From assembly GCA_902612125.1 (NCBI GenBank), contig CACMBV010000016.1, forward strand, positions 1-45,402: 45,402 nt of DNA, written 5' to 3'. The notes under the pieces were generated by a model. It was not told where the DNA came from, did no database searches, and worked only from the letters and a program-made list of their open reading frames with translations. Below are positions 17,613 through 26,564 of the stretch, piece by piece (within the stretch, counting starts at the first letter, position 1; every line of letters starts with the position of its first letter). Source of the DNA: an uncultured Verrucomicrobiota bacterium (GTDB lineage: Bacteria; Verrucomicrobiota; Verrucomicrobiia; Opitutales; Seribacteraceae). Both the position numbers and the translations under genes were made by a program.

Positions 17613-18463
17613 TTTGAGGCAACCACCTTTTGGGCGGAAGACCCCAGTTGATCAATACCAAGCTCCACAAAATCTCCCGCTTTCAAATAGACCGGAGGAT
17701 CCATGCCCAACCCAACACCCGGAGGAGTCCCTGTTGAAATAATATCTCCGGGTAATAAGGCCATGAACTGACTCACATAACTTAGCAGAAAAGGAATCTT
17801 GTAATGCAAGTTGGATGTGTTACTTGACTGCATGACCTCTCCATTCACCTTAAGCCACATTTGCAAATTGTTTACATCTTCAATTTCTTCGGGGGTAGCG
17901 AGGAACGGACCAAATGGTGCGAAGGTGTCACAACTTTTTCCCTTGACCCACTGACCAAATCTTTCCAGTTGGAAGGCACGCTCGCTATAGTCGTTATGCA
18001 GGGCATAGCCTGCCAAGTAATCCATTGCATCTTTCTCATCAACATAGCTAGCCCTTTTTCCAACGACAAAAGCAAGCTCGACTTCCCAGTCGGTTTTATT
18101 GCCACCACGGGGTAGAACCAGTTCATCATTGGGGCCACAAAGGGCACTGCTTGCCTTGAAGAATAAAACGGGTTCCTCCGGTATTTCCATTCCGGACTCC
18201 GCGGCATGATCATCAAAATTCAGTCCGATGCATACAATCTTACTGGGCCGTGCAATGGGTGCTCCGTAACGCTCTCCCTCCGGAAAGACAGGCAGATCGT
18301 TTTCATTTTCCATCACCCACTCCTGAAGGCGTTGCAGACCATCGGTTTCAAAAAATACCTCGTCATAATCTTCGCCAAATGTAGAAGTTTCCACCTCTTG
18401 GCCATCTTTTAAAATGAGTCCCGGTGCTTCTTCTCCAAGTTGTCCTTTACGAATAAGTTTCAT
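17609..18463 (-). CDS. Fumarylacetoacetase-fold hydrolase (candidate 2,4-diketo-3-deoxy-acid hydrolase)
   Basis: A protein of 284 residues. The FAH C-terminal fold starts near residue 70 with KIVCIGLNFDDHAAESG. Metal ligands sit in DWEVELAFVVGK and GYALHNDYSERAFQ, and GDIISTGTPPGVGLG closes the site. Family members cleave C-C bonds of beta-diketo acids. In the L-fucose pathway the matching enzyme splits 2,4-diketo-3-deoxy-L-fuconate into pyruvate and L-lactate, which fits the flanking SDR genes. Ureidoglycolate lyase is a common mis-annotation for this family. The gene lies 10 bases after one SDR and overlaps the next by 4. Confidence 0.85.
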   Translation of the reverse strand: MKLIRKGQLGEEAPGLILKDGQEVETSTFGEDYDEVFFETDGLQRLQEWVMENENDLPVFPEGERYGAPIARPSKIVCIGLNFDDHAAESGMEIPEEPVLFFKASSALCGPNDELVLPRGGNKTDWEVELAFVVGKRASYVDEKDAMDYLAGYALHNDYSERAFQLERFGQWVKGKSCDTFAPFGPFLATPEEIEDVNNLQMWLKVNGEVMQSSNTSNLHYKIPFLLSYVSQFMALLPGDIISTGTPPGVGLGMDPPVYLKAGDFVELGIDQLGSSAQKVVASK

Positions 18464-18473
18464 GATTGGTTGA

Positions 18474-19253
18474 TTATTTTAGACTCATTACCCCACCGTC
18501 AATATCATACACTCCTCCAGTGATGAAAGAGGCATCAGAGGAGCACAAAAAAGAGGCAAGGTTGGCAATTTCATTGGGTTCTCCCATTCTGCCAATGGGC
18601 TGGTATTTTGAGAGTTCCTCAAATTTTTGCTTCCTTTCTTCTTCTTCCGGATAGTATTTTTTGAGAAAGCCATCGACAAAAGGTGTATGTACCCGGCCCG
18701 GGCAAACACAATTACAGCGGATTCCGTAATCGACATAATCACGGGCAACACTAAGCGTCATGGCCAGGACGGCACCCTTGCTGGCAGAATAGGCAAAGCG
18801 ATCGGCAATTCCCAAGCGGGAGGCAATGGAGGCAAGATTTAGAATCACGCCCGATTTTTTTTCCATCATTGATGGGACGATGTTCCGTAGACATAAAAAC
18901 ATACCCTTGGCATTCACTTCCATCACTTTATCAAAATCTTCAACGGATGTGGTAGTGGCGGTTCCCACATTGGCAATGCCTGCATTGTTAATCAAAATAT
19001 CGGGTGATCCGAATTTTTCTGAAACTCCTGACAGTGCATTTTGGATGCTTCCTTCATCAGTGATATCACACTTGAAAAAACTGGCTTCCTGTCCCTTGGC
19101 AAGGATCTCCTGAGTGGTTTCTTCGCCGGTAATCTCATCTGCTTCCCAAATGGCAACCTTGGCCCCTTCCTCGGCAAATCGTCTGGCTATGGCTTGCCCG
19201 ATTCCTTTTCCTCCTCCCGTGACAATGGCTGTATTATCATTAAATTTGCTCAT
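18474..19253 (-). CDS. Short-chain dehydrogenase/reductase (candidate 2-keto-3-deoxy-sugar-acid dehydrogenase)
   Basis: A protein of 259 residues. Classical SDR features are TGGGKGIGQAIA, NNAGIANVGT and the catalytic FAYSASKG. The block CNCVCPGRVHTPFVDGFLKK with the preceding VARDYVDYGIR closely recalls 2-keto-3-deoxy-L-fuconate dehydrogenases. It would oxidise C4 of the keto-deoxy acid made by the dehydratase encoded 12 bases upstream and hand the diketo acid to the FAH-fold hydrolase encoded next. The assignment relies on this order as much as on sequence; other NAD-dependent SDR substrates remain possible. Confidence 0.82.
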   Translation of the reverse strand: MSKFNDNTAIVTGGGKGIGQAIARRFAEEGAKVAIWEADEITGEETTQEILAKGQEASFFKCDITDEGSIQNALSGVSEKFGSPDILINNAGIANVGTATTTSVEDFDKVMEVNAKGMFLCLRNIVPSMMEKKSGVILNLASIASRLGIADRFAYSASKGAVLAMTLSVARDYVDYGIRCNCVCPGRVHTPFVDGFLKKYYPEEEERKQKFEELSKYQPIGRMGEPNEIANLASFLCSSDASFITGGVYDIDGGVMSLK

Positions 19254-19265
19254 TAATAACGATCC

Positions 19266-20915
19266 CTAAAGAGACATTCCACGTTTCCAAGGTAAGAAGT
19301 CATCCCTTCCTTGAACTGTTGATTTGGTTTTCTTGTTTCCCGAGGCGTATTCAATCACTTCGTTAAGTAATTTTTCTCCGCTCGACTCCACGGTTTCGCT
19401 CCCATCGATAACGGGACCGGTGTCAAAATCGATGTATTCGTAGAAAGACTTAGCTGTTTTGGAATTACTTGAAATTTTAATCACGGGAGCAACCGGATTC
19501 CCCGTTGGTGTGCCAAGACCGGTCGAAAAAAGGATTAGGTTAGCACCAGCCCCTGCGAGTGCAGTGGTTGATTCCACATCATTACCTGCCGTGCAAAGGA
19601 GACTCAGCCCGTCCTTTGTGACCCAGCCTGGAAAGTCCAATACATCAACCACTGGGGATGTTCCTCCCTTGCGGGCGGCTCCTGCAGATTTCATCGCGTC
19701 GGTTATCAACCCGTCCTTTACATTACCAGGAGACGGATTCATGTGAAAACCGGAACCTGCTTCTTTTACCCGGAGTTCATAGTTACGCATGATCTCAATA
19801 AAGCGGTTTCCAATCTTTGGATTTGCACACCGGTTGACAATTTCCTGCTCCACCCCGCAAAGTTCCGGGAATTCAGAAAGAATTACACGCCCTCCCATCG
19901 CAGTAAGTAAATCTGCCGTATGACCCATCACCGGATTAGCCGATATTCCGGAAAATCCATCGGATGCCCCGCATTCCATGCCCAGGCAAAGCTTGGAAAG
20001 GGGTGCAGGAGTTCTTTTCAATTGATTGATTTGAGCTAAACCTGCATATGTCCGGCGAATGGCCTGCTCCATCATTTCCCGTTCAGAGGGGTATTTCTGT
20101 TGCTCGAAAACAAGGAGTGGCTTGTCGAAGTTGACACATCGCTTGGCAATTTCATCTTCAAGGATCGAAACCTGGGCGTGCTGGCAGCCCAGGCTCAGGA
20201 CGGTAATACCACTGACATTGGGATTGCATGCATACCCGGCAAGGAGGGCACAGAGTTCCTCGGAAATACCGCGTGTCTCTCCGCACCCAAGCCCGTGAGT
20301 CAGAAATTTGATACCATCTATGTTTGGAAATATGGGGGAACATTCATGATTGGTTCTTTCGGGCAAAGAGACTGAATCCGGGTTTTCGCCTCGACTGTAC
20401 GCATCAGCAAGTGATTGGGAGAAAACCTCGTATTGATTCCGTTTTGATAAACCCAATGCCCGAAGCATCGATGATTTGAGGGTTTCAATATTACCATTTT
20501 CACAGAAGACCATAGGGACGACCAACCAGTAGCTGGCGATACCGACGGAACCGTCCGATCGTGCAAAGCCATTAAATGTGTGATTTTCCCAATTTGAAAT
20601 GGGCGGGGCCTCCCAACTGAATTGACCTTCACTTGACCGGTAATCCTCTGCCCGGTGGACCACATTTGACTGGCGAATTCTTTCACCCTGTGAAATTTTT
20701 TGAATGGTTTCACCCACCAAAACCCCATAAAGCCGAACCTGTTCTCCGCTTGCTAATTCGACTGGGGCAAATTTATGTTTAGCCGGAATGTCCTCAGTTA
20801 GTTTGAACAAAGTTCCATCCCAATTGATGTTGGTTCCTGCCTCTAAATCCTGCAGGGCGACCAGAAGATTATCATGCGGAGAAATTTGGAGGAAACTTTT
20901 TGGTAGTTCGGGCAT
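19266..20915 (-). CDS. UxaA/GarD-family sugar-acid dehydratase (altronate-dehydratase type)
   Basis: A protein of 549 residues. An SAF domain covers about residues 10-80, followed by the large dehydratase domain with FLTHGLGCGETRG, LSLGCQHAQV, LGMECGASDGFSGISANPVMG and FSTGLGTPTGNPVAPVIKIS, the metal-site blocks of the UxaA family. It dehydrates a sugar acid to the 2-keto-3-deoxy acid. Classical substrates are D-altronate and D-galactarate; a split UxaA pair takes part in L-fucose catabolism in Campylobacter, and the gene neighbours here point to a similar fuconate-type substrate. It is first in the minus-strand operon; a candidate operator lies 31 bases upstream of its start. Confidence 0.85.
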   Translation of the reverse strand: MPELPKSFLQISPHDNLLVALQDLEAGTNINWDGTLFKLTEDIPAKHKFAPVELASGEQVRLYGVLVGETIQKISQGERIRQSNVVHRAEDYRSSEGQFSWEAPPISNWENHTFNGFARSDGSVGIASYWLVVPMVFCENGNIETLKSSMLRALGLSKRNQYEVFSQSLADAYSRGENPDSVSLPERTNHECSPIFPNIDGIKFLTHGLGCGETRGISEELCALLAGYACNPNVSGITVLSLGCQHAQVSILEDEIAKRCVNFDKPLLVFEQQKYPSEREMMEQAIRRTYAGLAQINQLKRTPAPLSKLCLGMECGASDGFSGISANPVMGHTADLLTAMGGRVILSEFPELCGVEQEIVNRCANPKIGNRFIEIMRNYELRVKEAGSGFHMNPSPGNVKDGLITDAMKSAGAARKGGTSPVVDVLDFPGWVTKDGLSLLCTAGNDVESTTALAGAGANLILFSTGLGTPTGNPVAPVIKISSNSKTAKSFYEYIDFDTGPVIDGSETVESSGEKLLNEVIEYASGNKKTKSTVQGRDDFLPWKRGMSL

Positions 20916-20946
20916 TGAATGGGGGATCCGTAGAAACGGCGAAGTT

Positions 20947-20970
20947 AAGATCTACATAGTAGTTGATCTT
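20947..20970. promoter_or_regulatory. Inverted repeat upstream of the sugar-acid operon, candidate operator
   Basis: The half-sites AAGATC (20947-20952) and GATCTT (20965-20970) are exact inverted copies, with extra matches inside: 18 of 24 positions are symmetric. It lies 31 bases upstream of the first codon of the UxaA gene, where a repressor would block the promoter. No regulator gene is adjacent, so the partner is unknown. The evidence is symmetry and position only. Confidence 0.35.
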
Positions 20971-21116
20971 TATAATAATCAAAGAGGAGTAAGTACATAA
21001 TAGACAATCTTGGTTAAGGCATATCTATTTCTGATCTTCTACGATAATCGAGAGCTCATAGACGGCAATCTCAATTGCTTTGATCAAAGTCTGCTATTCT
21101 CTAGCTCAACTCGTAC

Positions 21117-24100
21117 TTAGTCGAATTTGATCCAATCTTCCGACTTAAAGTCATAATACCTCAGGGAATTTCTATCTTTTAAAGCAAGGAACAACCATCC
21201 TTCCTTTGAATTTGAAAAACAATGGGGGAACGCAGAGGCATTCGTCCAAACCCAACCGAGTTCTTTTGACCAGAGCCAAAAGCTGCCATTGTTTGATTCG
21301 CTGAAATAGAGCCATTGTAGTTCAGTGTGATAAATCCAGGGAAAGGAAAGGTCGTAGAAATTACCAAACCAAGTTTGATTCTTCCACCTGCCATCCAGTT
21401 CTTCTACCTCAAGGTCGATGGCGGTGTTGGGTCTGTATTTCCATGCCTTTGTCGCGTTGGGATCAAAGAAAATGGGCTCGTCTCCAATTTCAAAAACTTG
21501 GATATTTTGGGTATTCAATTCCTGCCAGTTATTGAATGATCCTGATCTTCGGGAATTACTTTTTTGGTTTTCTTCAAATTCCTCTCGGGTCCCTTTTATC
21601 CATCCATCTGGTGCCGTCCAACCACCGGTTTCACTTGTCCAGCTTTCTCCAGTAGTTGGGTTGTAATAGGGGACCAGGACCTGAGTAACGACTGCGTCTT
21701 CCGAAGGTGGGATGAAGTTGAATGGATTACTCGGTCGTGAATCGCTGGCAGGGGTGGGAATCCATTCTACACCATACTTTCCACTTGAAATGGCAAGCCC
21801 GGTGGAAGTTGCAGTAAAGTTTTTTAGGTTTAAGTAAAAGTTTCCTGATAGGGAATGCGTAGGCCATTCCAATAACTGGTGGCTGGTATGAATACCTGAT
21901 ATGCTTTTCCCGAGAAGAATGGTTTCTTCGGTAAGCAGCTCCTGAATATTGTGGGAAGCAAAGAGACTATCGATTCGCAGAAGAGATCCATTATCCTGGA
22001 CCCGGAAGGCATCCACTCCTTTCTCATTTCTTTGGGAGTGTGCAATATATATGAAATTGTTATCGATTGCGATGGGGCCGGTTGTTTGTGAGAGGTCCAG
22101 TTCATCCAAAAAATAAAGGTTGGACCCATCATATGCACAAACGGTCATGGATCTTCCAAACTCTTTTAAATTTATGGAATTTTCTAAAAGGAGAGGGGTG
22201 GGGCGATAATTCCCCAACTGAACATCCTGATTTTCAAAATAGAGATAGCCTGTTCCATCCGCCCCTTGGTTGGGTTGTGCTCCGGTTAAAACCCCGGGTG
22301 CGGGAATGGCGGCATCAATCATGGGACTTTGCCTGTCGGAAATGTCTATCTGGTAAAGACTCGAATTATTCTCTGATGCCATGATTTGGTTATTAACATA
22401 ATGGTCCTCTGTTTTGCTGGCCGCGTATAAAAGTTTATTGCCCACTTTAAAGGGGCCATTCATTTGCGATCCATCGATTAATAAACTGGTGTTGCTTTCC
22501 AAATCAATGGTGGCGTTGGTTAGCCCCGTTTCGAAGGAAAAAATTTGAATATCAAGTACGGAAGTAGAGTTGAAGGGGGATGGGTAGTAAAAATCTGATG
22601 CTGATCCGGTTGATACCCGAAGAAAAGGGGAAATATCGGTTCCTGAAGTAGCTTTGGCTGCCCAGCAGATCTGATTATTTTCGAGCAGAAAACCTTCAAC
22701 GGCCGTGGGGGAGGGAGAATTCGTTATCTTCGTTTCGGACTCAGCCAAAAGTTCGATTTTCTCTTCATCGACCTCGAAGATTTTATAAATTAACTTTCCT
22801 TGATTATGAATTGCCAGGTGAGCGAGATTGCCATCGGTAAGGCTGCCCAGCAAATTACCAATCCCGGCATCGATTTGATAAAGGAGTTCATCGAAATCCG
22901 TTGTTGGAGTAAGCCGGAGTGTGACATTTTGCTCTTGTGAGATGTAGCCCCAACCCCAATTGTTTGTCGGTGCACTTTCGATTTGCAGGGTGTTTACCCC
23001 GAATATATGCGTCCGTTGGGTCTGCCAGGCCAGAGGCAGTCGTCTAACTTCAAAGGCATTGTTTGTGTCGAGGATGTTGCTGACCACAAGCTCTTCCTCT
23101 GAAATCGAGAATAGATAGTGCCCAGTGGCATCCGAAAACGATCTTCTCGCTACAATCCGATGATCTATCTGACCTCCCTTTTCCAATCGACCGTTTTCAT
23201 GCTTCAGGATTTGTAGTTTATTAAGCTGGTTTCCTTCCGCCCAAGTTTGGTAAGGAATAAAAAAGAGACCTTCCGATGCCACCTTGCCAATTGCTTTTTC
23301 ATCGTAGTTCGCCTCACTCCAGGTATATTCATACTCATCCCCCATGTAGAACCGCTGAGAGAGGAATGGATTTGATTTATCCGAGATATCGAAAAGTGAG
23401 GCAGTAACCTGGCTGTTCTCCACTCCCACGGCAAACAATTGATCATCCATTACCTCCAGGTATTCTGACCATCCGGGCACGATTAATTCAGAAAGAAGGG
23501 TTGGGTTCGAGGGATTCCGCAGATCCACAATGAATAGCGGATCGACCCGCAGAAAGGTAACAAGGTACGCGTAATTCCCATCGAATCTTGTCGCATAAAG
23601 AGTTTCTCTTTCAGCTAATTCAAGTGAACCCAGTAGCTCACCTGTCTTGATATTGAAATTCTCCAGGAGGGAGTACCGACTATTCCAATTACTGTTTCGA
23701 TTGGCTTGTGAGATCAGGGTAATCGTATCCCCGCTAATCCTGATTTTAAATTTATCGAGTATCTTGCCTCCAGCTTGAATGATTGAAAGTTCCTGAGGTA
23801 CTTTTGAAAAATCGTTCAAGTCAAAAACCCGAGCCAGGTGGCCGTTGTAATAATCCTTTGGGTCACGAGTCACGACCACCAGATGATGATTGGTCGCGTA
23901 GGTAACCTGTGGGCTTCCCGCCAGGATGATTTCGCTTATTTTTTCGACTTCTTTTGGGTCTTCTAAGTCAAAGGAGGCAAGAACCGTAGAGTAATTAAAA
24001 TTCCATCCATTCCAGGAGGTAGTTTCATTCTCCCATTTTTCGCATACGATATGAAGTTTTTCTCCGACCACTCTGCTATCACGGTAGTCACCGGCTAATT

Positions 24101-24770
24101 TTATGTCGGTGACTTTACGGATGATGTCATTCTTAAATTGCAGGATCTGCAAGTTGGAATGGTACGGCCAAGCCTGGTGGGGCGGAGTTACAGAAAGGAA
24201 AATAAACTCACCATCTTCACTCACATACATTTGTTCGCCAGATGCGGGCAGCCTGTATCTGGTAATAAATTTGGGTGCGGTAGGATTACTCAGCTCGAGA
24301 ATTTGAAGCCCTCGTCTTTGGTTAAAAAAATAAAGTGTGTTTCCAATTATTTTCCAGATGTCAGATTCCTTGACTTCACTACTTTCATCTTCAGTCAACG
24401 AGTCTAACGCAGATTCAGTTCTTGCCAGAAAATTATTTCTCTCCGCAGGGTCAGTTGCCCGGTTGCTGAAATCACTTATGCCAGTGTAAAAAGAGTAGGG
24501 CAAAGGGTCATATCTATTCCATTCGAATCGAACTCTATTCCTTTGCATATTATGCGGAACGCGAAAGTAGATCGAACCATTTGCATTCTCCGGAATATGA
24601 CTGGTTTGCCAAACTTTCCATTCCTGTGATTCCTCATGTTTGAACAAAACTCGCACTTGTCTTGAACCTGCAGGAATTTTTACATCAATGATCTCTCCTT
24701 CTTGCAGAAATAAAAAAGAAAGATCCCACTTTTTTGGAGCGTTACCAAATATCGGTAAAGAAAGGAGCAA
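21117..24770 (-). CDS. Giant secreted beta-propeller protein with Trp-rich C-terminal module
   Basis: The open frame from 24770 has 1217 residues. Residues about 130-600 hold many short units such as GLQILELSNPTAPKFITRY and PLFIVDLRNPSNPTLLSEL, the pattern of the secreted beta-propeller domain related to WD40 and LVIVD repeats; a second propeller-like half follows. Residues 1129-1217 form a tryptophan-rich module also found at the end of the cadherin protein at 33762-37529. The start is uncertain: TTG 24770 leaves only a stub of a signal peptide (LLSLPIFGNA), while the frame stays open upstream through codons reading FRVASIFLLLSLPIFGNA, which would complete one but has no ATG, GTG or TTG. That upstream stretch is also a terminator hairpin. 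The likely role is extracellular or surface; the function is unknown. Confidence 0.8.
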   Translation of the reverse strand: MLLSLPIFGNAPKKWDLSFLFLQEGEIIDVKIPAGSRQVRVLFKHEESQEWKVWQTSHIPENANGSIYFRVPHNMQRNRVRFEWNRYDPLPYSFYTGISDFSNRATDPAERNNFLARTESALDSLTEDESSEVKESDIWKIIGNTLYFFNQRRGLQILELSNPTAPKFITRYRLPASGEQMYVSEDGEFIFLSVTPPHQAWPYHSNLQILQFKNDIIRKVTDIKLAGDYRDSRVVGEKLHIVCEKWENETTSWNGWNFNYSTVLASFDLEDPKEVEKISEIILAGSPQVTYATNHHLVVVTRDPKDYYNGHLARVFDLNDFSKVPQELSIIQAGGKILDKFKIRISGDTITLISQANRNSNWNSRYSLLENFNIKTGELLGSLELAERETLYATRFDGNYAYLVTFLRVDPLFIVDLRNPSNPTLLSELIVPGWSEYLEVMDDQLFAVGVENSQVTASLFDISDKSNPFLSQRFYMGDEYEYTWSEANYDEKAIGKVASEGLFFIPYQTWAEGNQLNKLQILKHENGRLEKGGQIDHRIVARRSFSDATGHYLFSISEEELVVSNILDTNNAFEVRRLPLAWQTQRTHIFGVNTLQIESAPTNNWGWGYISQEQNVTLRLTPTTDFDELLYQIDAGIGNLLGSLTDGNLAHLAIHNQGKLIYKIFEVDEEKIELLAESETKITNSPSPTAVEGFLLENNQICWAAKATSGTDISPFLRVSTGSASDFYYPSPFNSTSVLDIQIFSFETGLTNATIDLESNTSLLIDGSQMNGPFKVGNKLLYAASKTEDHYVNNQIMASENNSSLYQIDISDRQSPMIDAAIPAPGVLTGAQPNQGADGTGYLYFENQDVQLGNYRPTPLLLENSINLKEFGRSMTVCAYDGSNLYFLDELDLSQTTGPIAIDNNFIYIAHSQRNEKGVDAFRVQDNGSLLRIDSLFASHNIQELLTEETILLGKSISGIHTSHQLLEWPTHSLSGNFYLNLKNFTATSTGLAISSGKYGVEWIPTPASDSRPSNPFNFIPPSEDAVVTQVLVPYYNPTTGESWTSETGGWTAPDGWIKGTREEFEENQKSNSRRSGSFNNWQELNTQNIQVFEIGDEPIFFDPNATKAWKYRPNTAIDLEVEELDGRWKNQTWFGNFYDLSFPWIYHTELQWLYFSESNNGSFWLWSKELGWVWTNASAFPHCFSNSKEGWLFLALKDRNSLRYYDFKSEDWIKFD
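21120..21386 (-). other. Trp-rich C-terminal module, copy 1
   Basis: The last 89 residues of the propeller protein. The first 80 align without gaps to copy 2 at 33765-34022, with 27 identities including nine tryptophans. Key fixed positions, counted from the first Trp, are W1, W6, G8, F10, W17, Y19, H20, L23, W25-L-Y27, S35, W37-L-W-S40, E42, W45, W47-T48, F53-P54 and W64-L65. I do not recognise it as a named domain. Confidence 0.75.
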
Positions 24771-24804
24771 AAAAATACTAGCTACTCGAAAGTAGCTAGT
24801 ATTT
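24771..24804 (-). terminator. Terminator after the thioredoxin-like gene, overlapping the 5' end of the propeller frame
   Basis: On the minus strand a perfect 14-bp stem (arms 24791-24804 and 24773-24786) with a TTCG tetraloop is followed by a short T tract reaching 24771. This is a classic intrinsic terminator, 47 bases after the tlpA-like stop. It ends exactly where the next coding frame has its first usable start codon (TTG 24770). Confidence 0.85.
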
Positions 24805-24851
24805 GATGAAAAATTGAAAAGTGATTTAGAGAACAGTAGTGAACAGATTGC

Positions 24852-25367
24852 TTATGATTTTTTTTGCCAACTCTTCAAAGCACCTTTGGGATTACTGGAA
24901 ACATCACCCCTGCCATTTTTGGTAATGGTCTTTCCTTCCTCGGAAACAATGACAAGGGAGGGGATTCCACGGACTTCGAACTTTTTCGCTAGGGCATTGG
25001 CTTCATCCGAGCGGTGAGGAAGGGTATACCATTTCATATCCGCTTCTTTCATATAATCCAATTGCTCCTTGGGAGAAGAGTCCGAACTTACAAAGACCAC
25101 TTCGAAATCCTTTTGGTTTTTATCGCGGAATTTTACCAAGTTGGGTGTGAATGACCTGCATGGAGGACACCAATGGGCGGAGAAATAAATTCCTACTGTT
25201 TTACCTGCCAGTGCATCCTTGGAAACCTCCTTGCCTTCTGAATCAAGCAGGGTACCGGGGAAAAGTTCTTCCAAACCTGCACTTGGCCCGCTCGCAGGCT
25301 TAGATAAAAGAGAATTAGCAAAAAGAACTACGAGTAATAGAGGGAATGTAAGGGATTTAATTTTCAT
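24852..25367 (-). CDS. Secreted thioredoxin-like (TlpA/nucleoredoxin-type) protein
   Basis: A protein of 171 residues with a signal peptide (MKIKSLTFPLLLVVLFANSLLS). The thioredoxin fold has the active site WCPPC at residues 66-70 in SAHWCPPCRSFTP, a FEVVFVSSD strand and the cis-Pro block VRGIPSLVIV. The SAHWCPPCR wording is closest to nucleoredoxin/tryparedoxin-like members. It should reduce or rearrange disulphides in the periplasm. The C-terminal WQKKS is followed by TAA; the frame after that stop stays open into the propeller gene, but a terminator stands between. It may be co-regulated with the propeller gene if termination is partial. Confidence 0.88.
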   Translation of the reverse strand: MKIKSLTFPLLLVVLFANSLLSKPASGPSAGLEELFPGTLLDSEGKEVSKDALAGKTVGIYFSAHWCPPCRSFTPNLVKFRDKNQKDFEVVFVSSDSSPKEQLDYMKEADMKWYTLPHRSDEANALAKKFEVRGIPSLVIVSEEGKTITKNGRGDVSSNPKGALKSWQKKS

Positions 25368-25504
25368 AATGTATGAATATTATTCTAGATGGAAAATGAT
25401 AAGTAATGCAAGTGTTTGAACAAATTTTACAAAGTTTTTTCTTGTCAGAACCCTTTCGTTTTCGATTCTAATAATTGTCCCAATTTTTACCCCTACAAAA
25501 AATC

Positions 25505-26521
25505 ATGAGCTTATCTTCTCTCAAACTTCACAATGCAATGTGGCCCGGTCTGGTGGGCAAAGGTGATGACGATGGTCAGGAACCACCTATAAGTTTGGAG
25601 CGTATGCTTGATCTTACCGCAGCAGCGGAGGTCAACGGTCGAAAGTTTGACGGAATCGATTATTTCTTGTTTCTTCCTCACACCAACCCAGAGGCAAGTG
25701 ATGACGAACTAAAGTCAATCGCCGATCTGATTGTTAATAAGGGGTTTGATATTGGTTCTTTGGTCGCACCGGTCTGGCCAGGAACAGTCGGTGATTCTGC
25801 GATGGGTACCGATGAACAAAAGGGAAAGTTTCTTGACGCGGTTAAAATGGCTTGCCGTATCGCCAAAGTTTTCAATCAGCATGGTGCCCGTAAGGGAGGT
25901 GTCATTCGTATTGATTCTGCAGAATTCGGGGTTGAGAAGTGGAGAGAAGATTCAAGCACCAACACTGCTAGCATAGTATCGACATTTAAGGAGGCTGCCA
26001 AAATCGCCGCCGATCATGGAGAGCGTTTGGCAGCTGAAGGTGAAATTTGCTGGGCTGGCATGCACAGTTGGAAGGATATGCTTGATATTCTGGAGGGAGT
26101 CGGAATGCCGGATGCCCTTGGTTTTCAGGCAGACTTAGCTCACACCTATCTCTACCTCATGGGGTACAATGCTCCCGAGCATGCCCTCTTACATAATGGC
26201 TACGCGGAGGAAGAATTCTGGCCTGCCTACGAAAAAATGACCGACAAGTTGGGGCCTTGGACTATCGATTTTCATGTCGCCCAAAATGACGGCGAAGTTC
26301 ATGGTGCCGGATCACACGACAAAACCGGGAAGCATTGCCCCGCGGATGATCCAAATGGCAAGTTGGACATTACCCGCTGTTCCCAGTATTGGCTCAAAGA
26401 TTTTGAGAGTCGTGGGATCAAGCATATTTGCTGGGATGGATGTATGTTTTCCAATGAAACTTTAGAAAATCCATCGACATGGAACACGATTTTGAAGTCC
26501 ATGATTGAGGTAGTTTCCTAA
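25505..26521 (+). CDS. Xylose-isomerase-like TIM-barrel protein (sugar phosphate isomerase/epimerase family)
   Basis: A protein of 338 residues. A TTG upstream at 25475 keeps the frame open, but ATG 25505 is the natural start. The family pattern is visible in [15 protein letters not shown] (metal-binding Asp and His), [28 protein letters not shown] near the barrel end and [12 protein letters not shown]. Relatives are metal-dependent sugar isomerases or epimerases acting in the cytoplasm; no signal peptide is seen. It stands alone on the plus strand, divergent from the tlpA-like gene, so the substrate cannot be named. Confidence 0.8.
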   Translation: MSLSSLKLHNAMWPGLVGKGDDDGQEPPISLERMLDLTAAAEVNGRKFDGIDYFLFLPHTNPEASDDELKSIADLIVNKGFDIGSLVAPVWPGTVGDSAMGTDEQKGKFLDAVKMACRIAKVFNQHGARKGGVIRIDSAEFGVEKWREDSSTNTASIVSTFKEAAKIAADHGERLAAEGEICWAGMHSWKDMLDILEGVGMPDALGFQADLAHTYLYLMGYNAPEHALLHNGYAEEEFWPAYEKMTDKLGPWTIDFHVAQNDGEVHGAGSHDKTGKHCPADDPNGKLDITRCSQYWLKDFESRGIKHICWDGCMFSNETLENPSTWNTILKSMIEVVS

Positions 26522-26564
26522 GACAGCACTACAATTTGCCTAGCCTGTCTTTCAATCGATAGAT

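Noticed and set aside
24834-24854. Stop-codon readthrough from the thioredoxin-like gene into the propeller gene
   Set aside because: The frames are the same, but a strong terminator lies between and nothing near the TAA suggests recoding. A start problem is the simpler reading.
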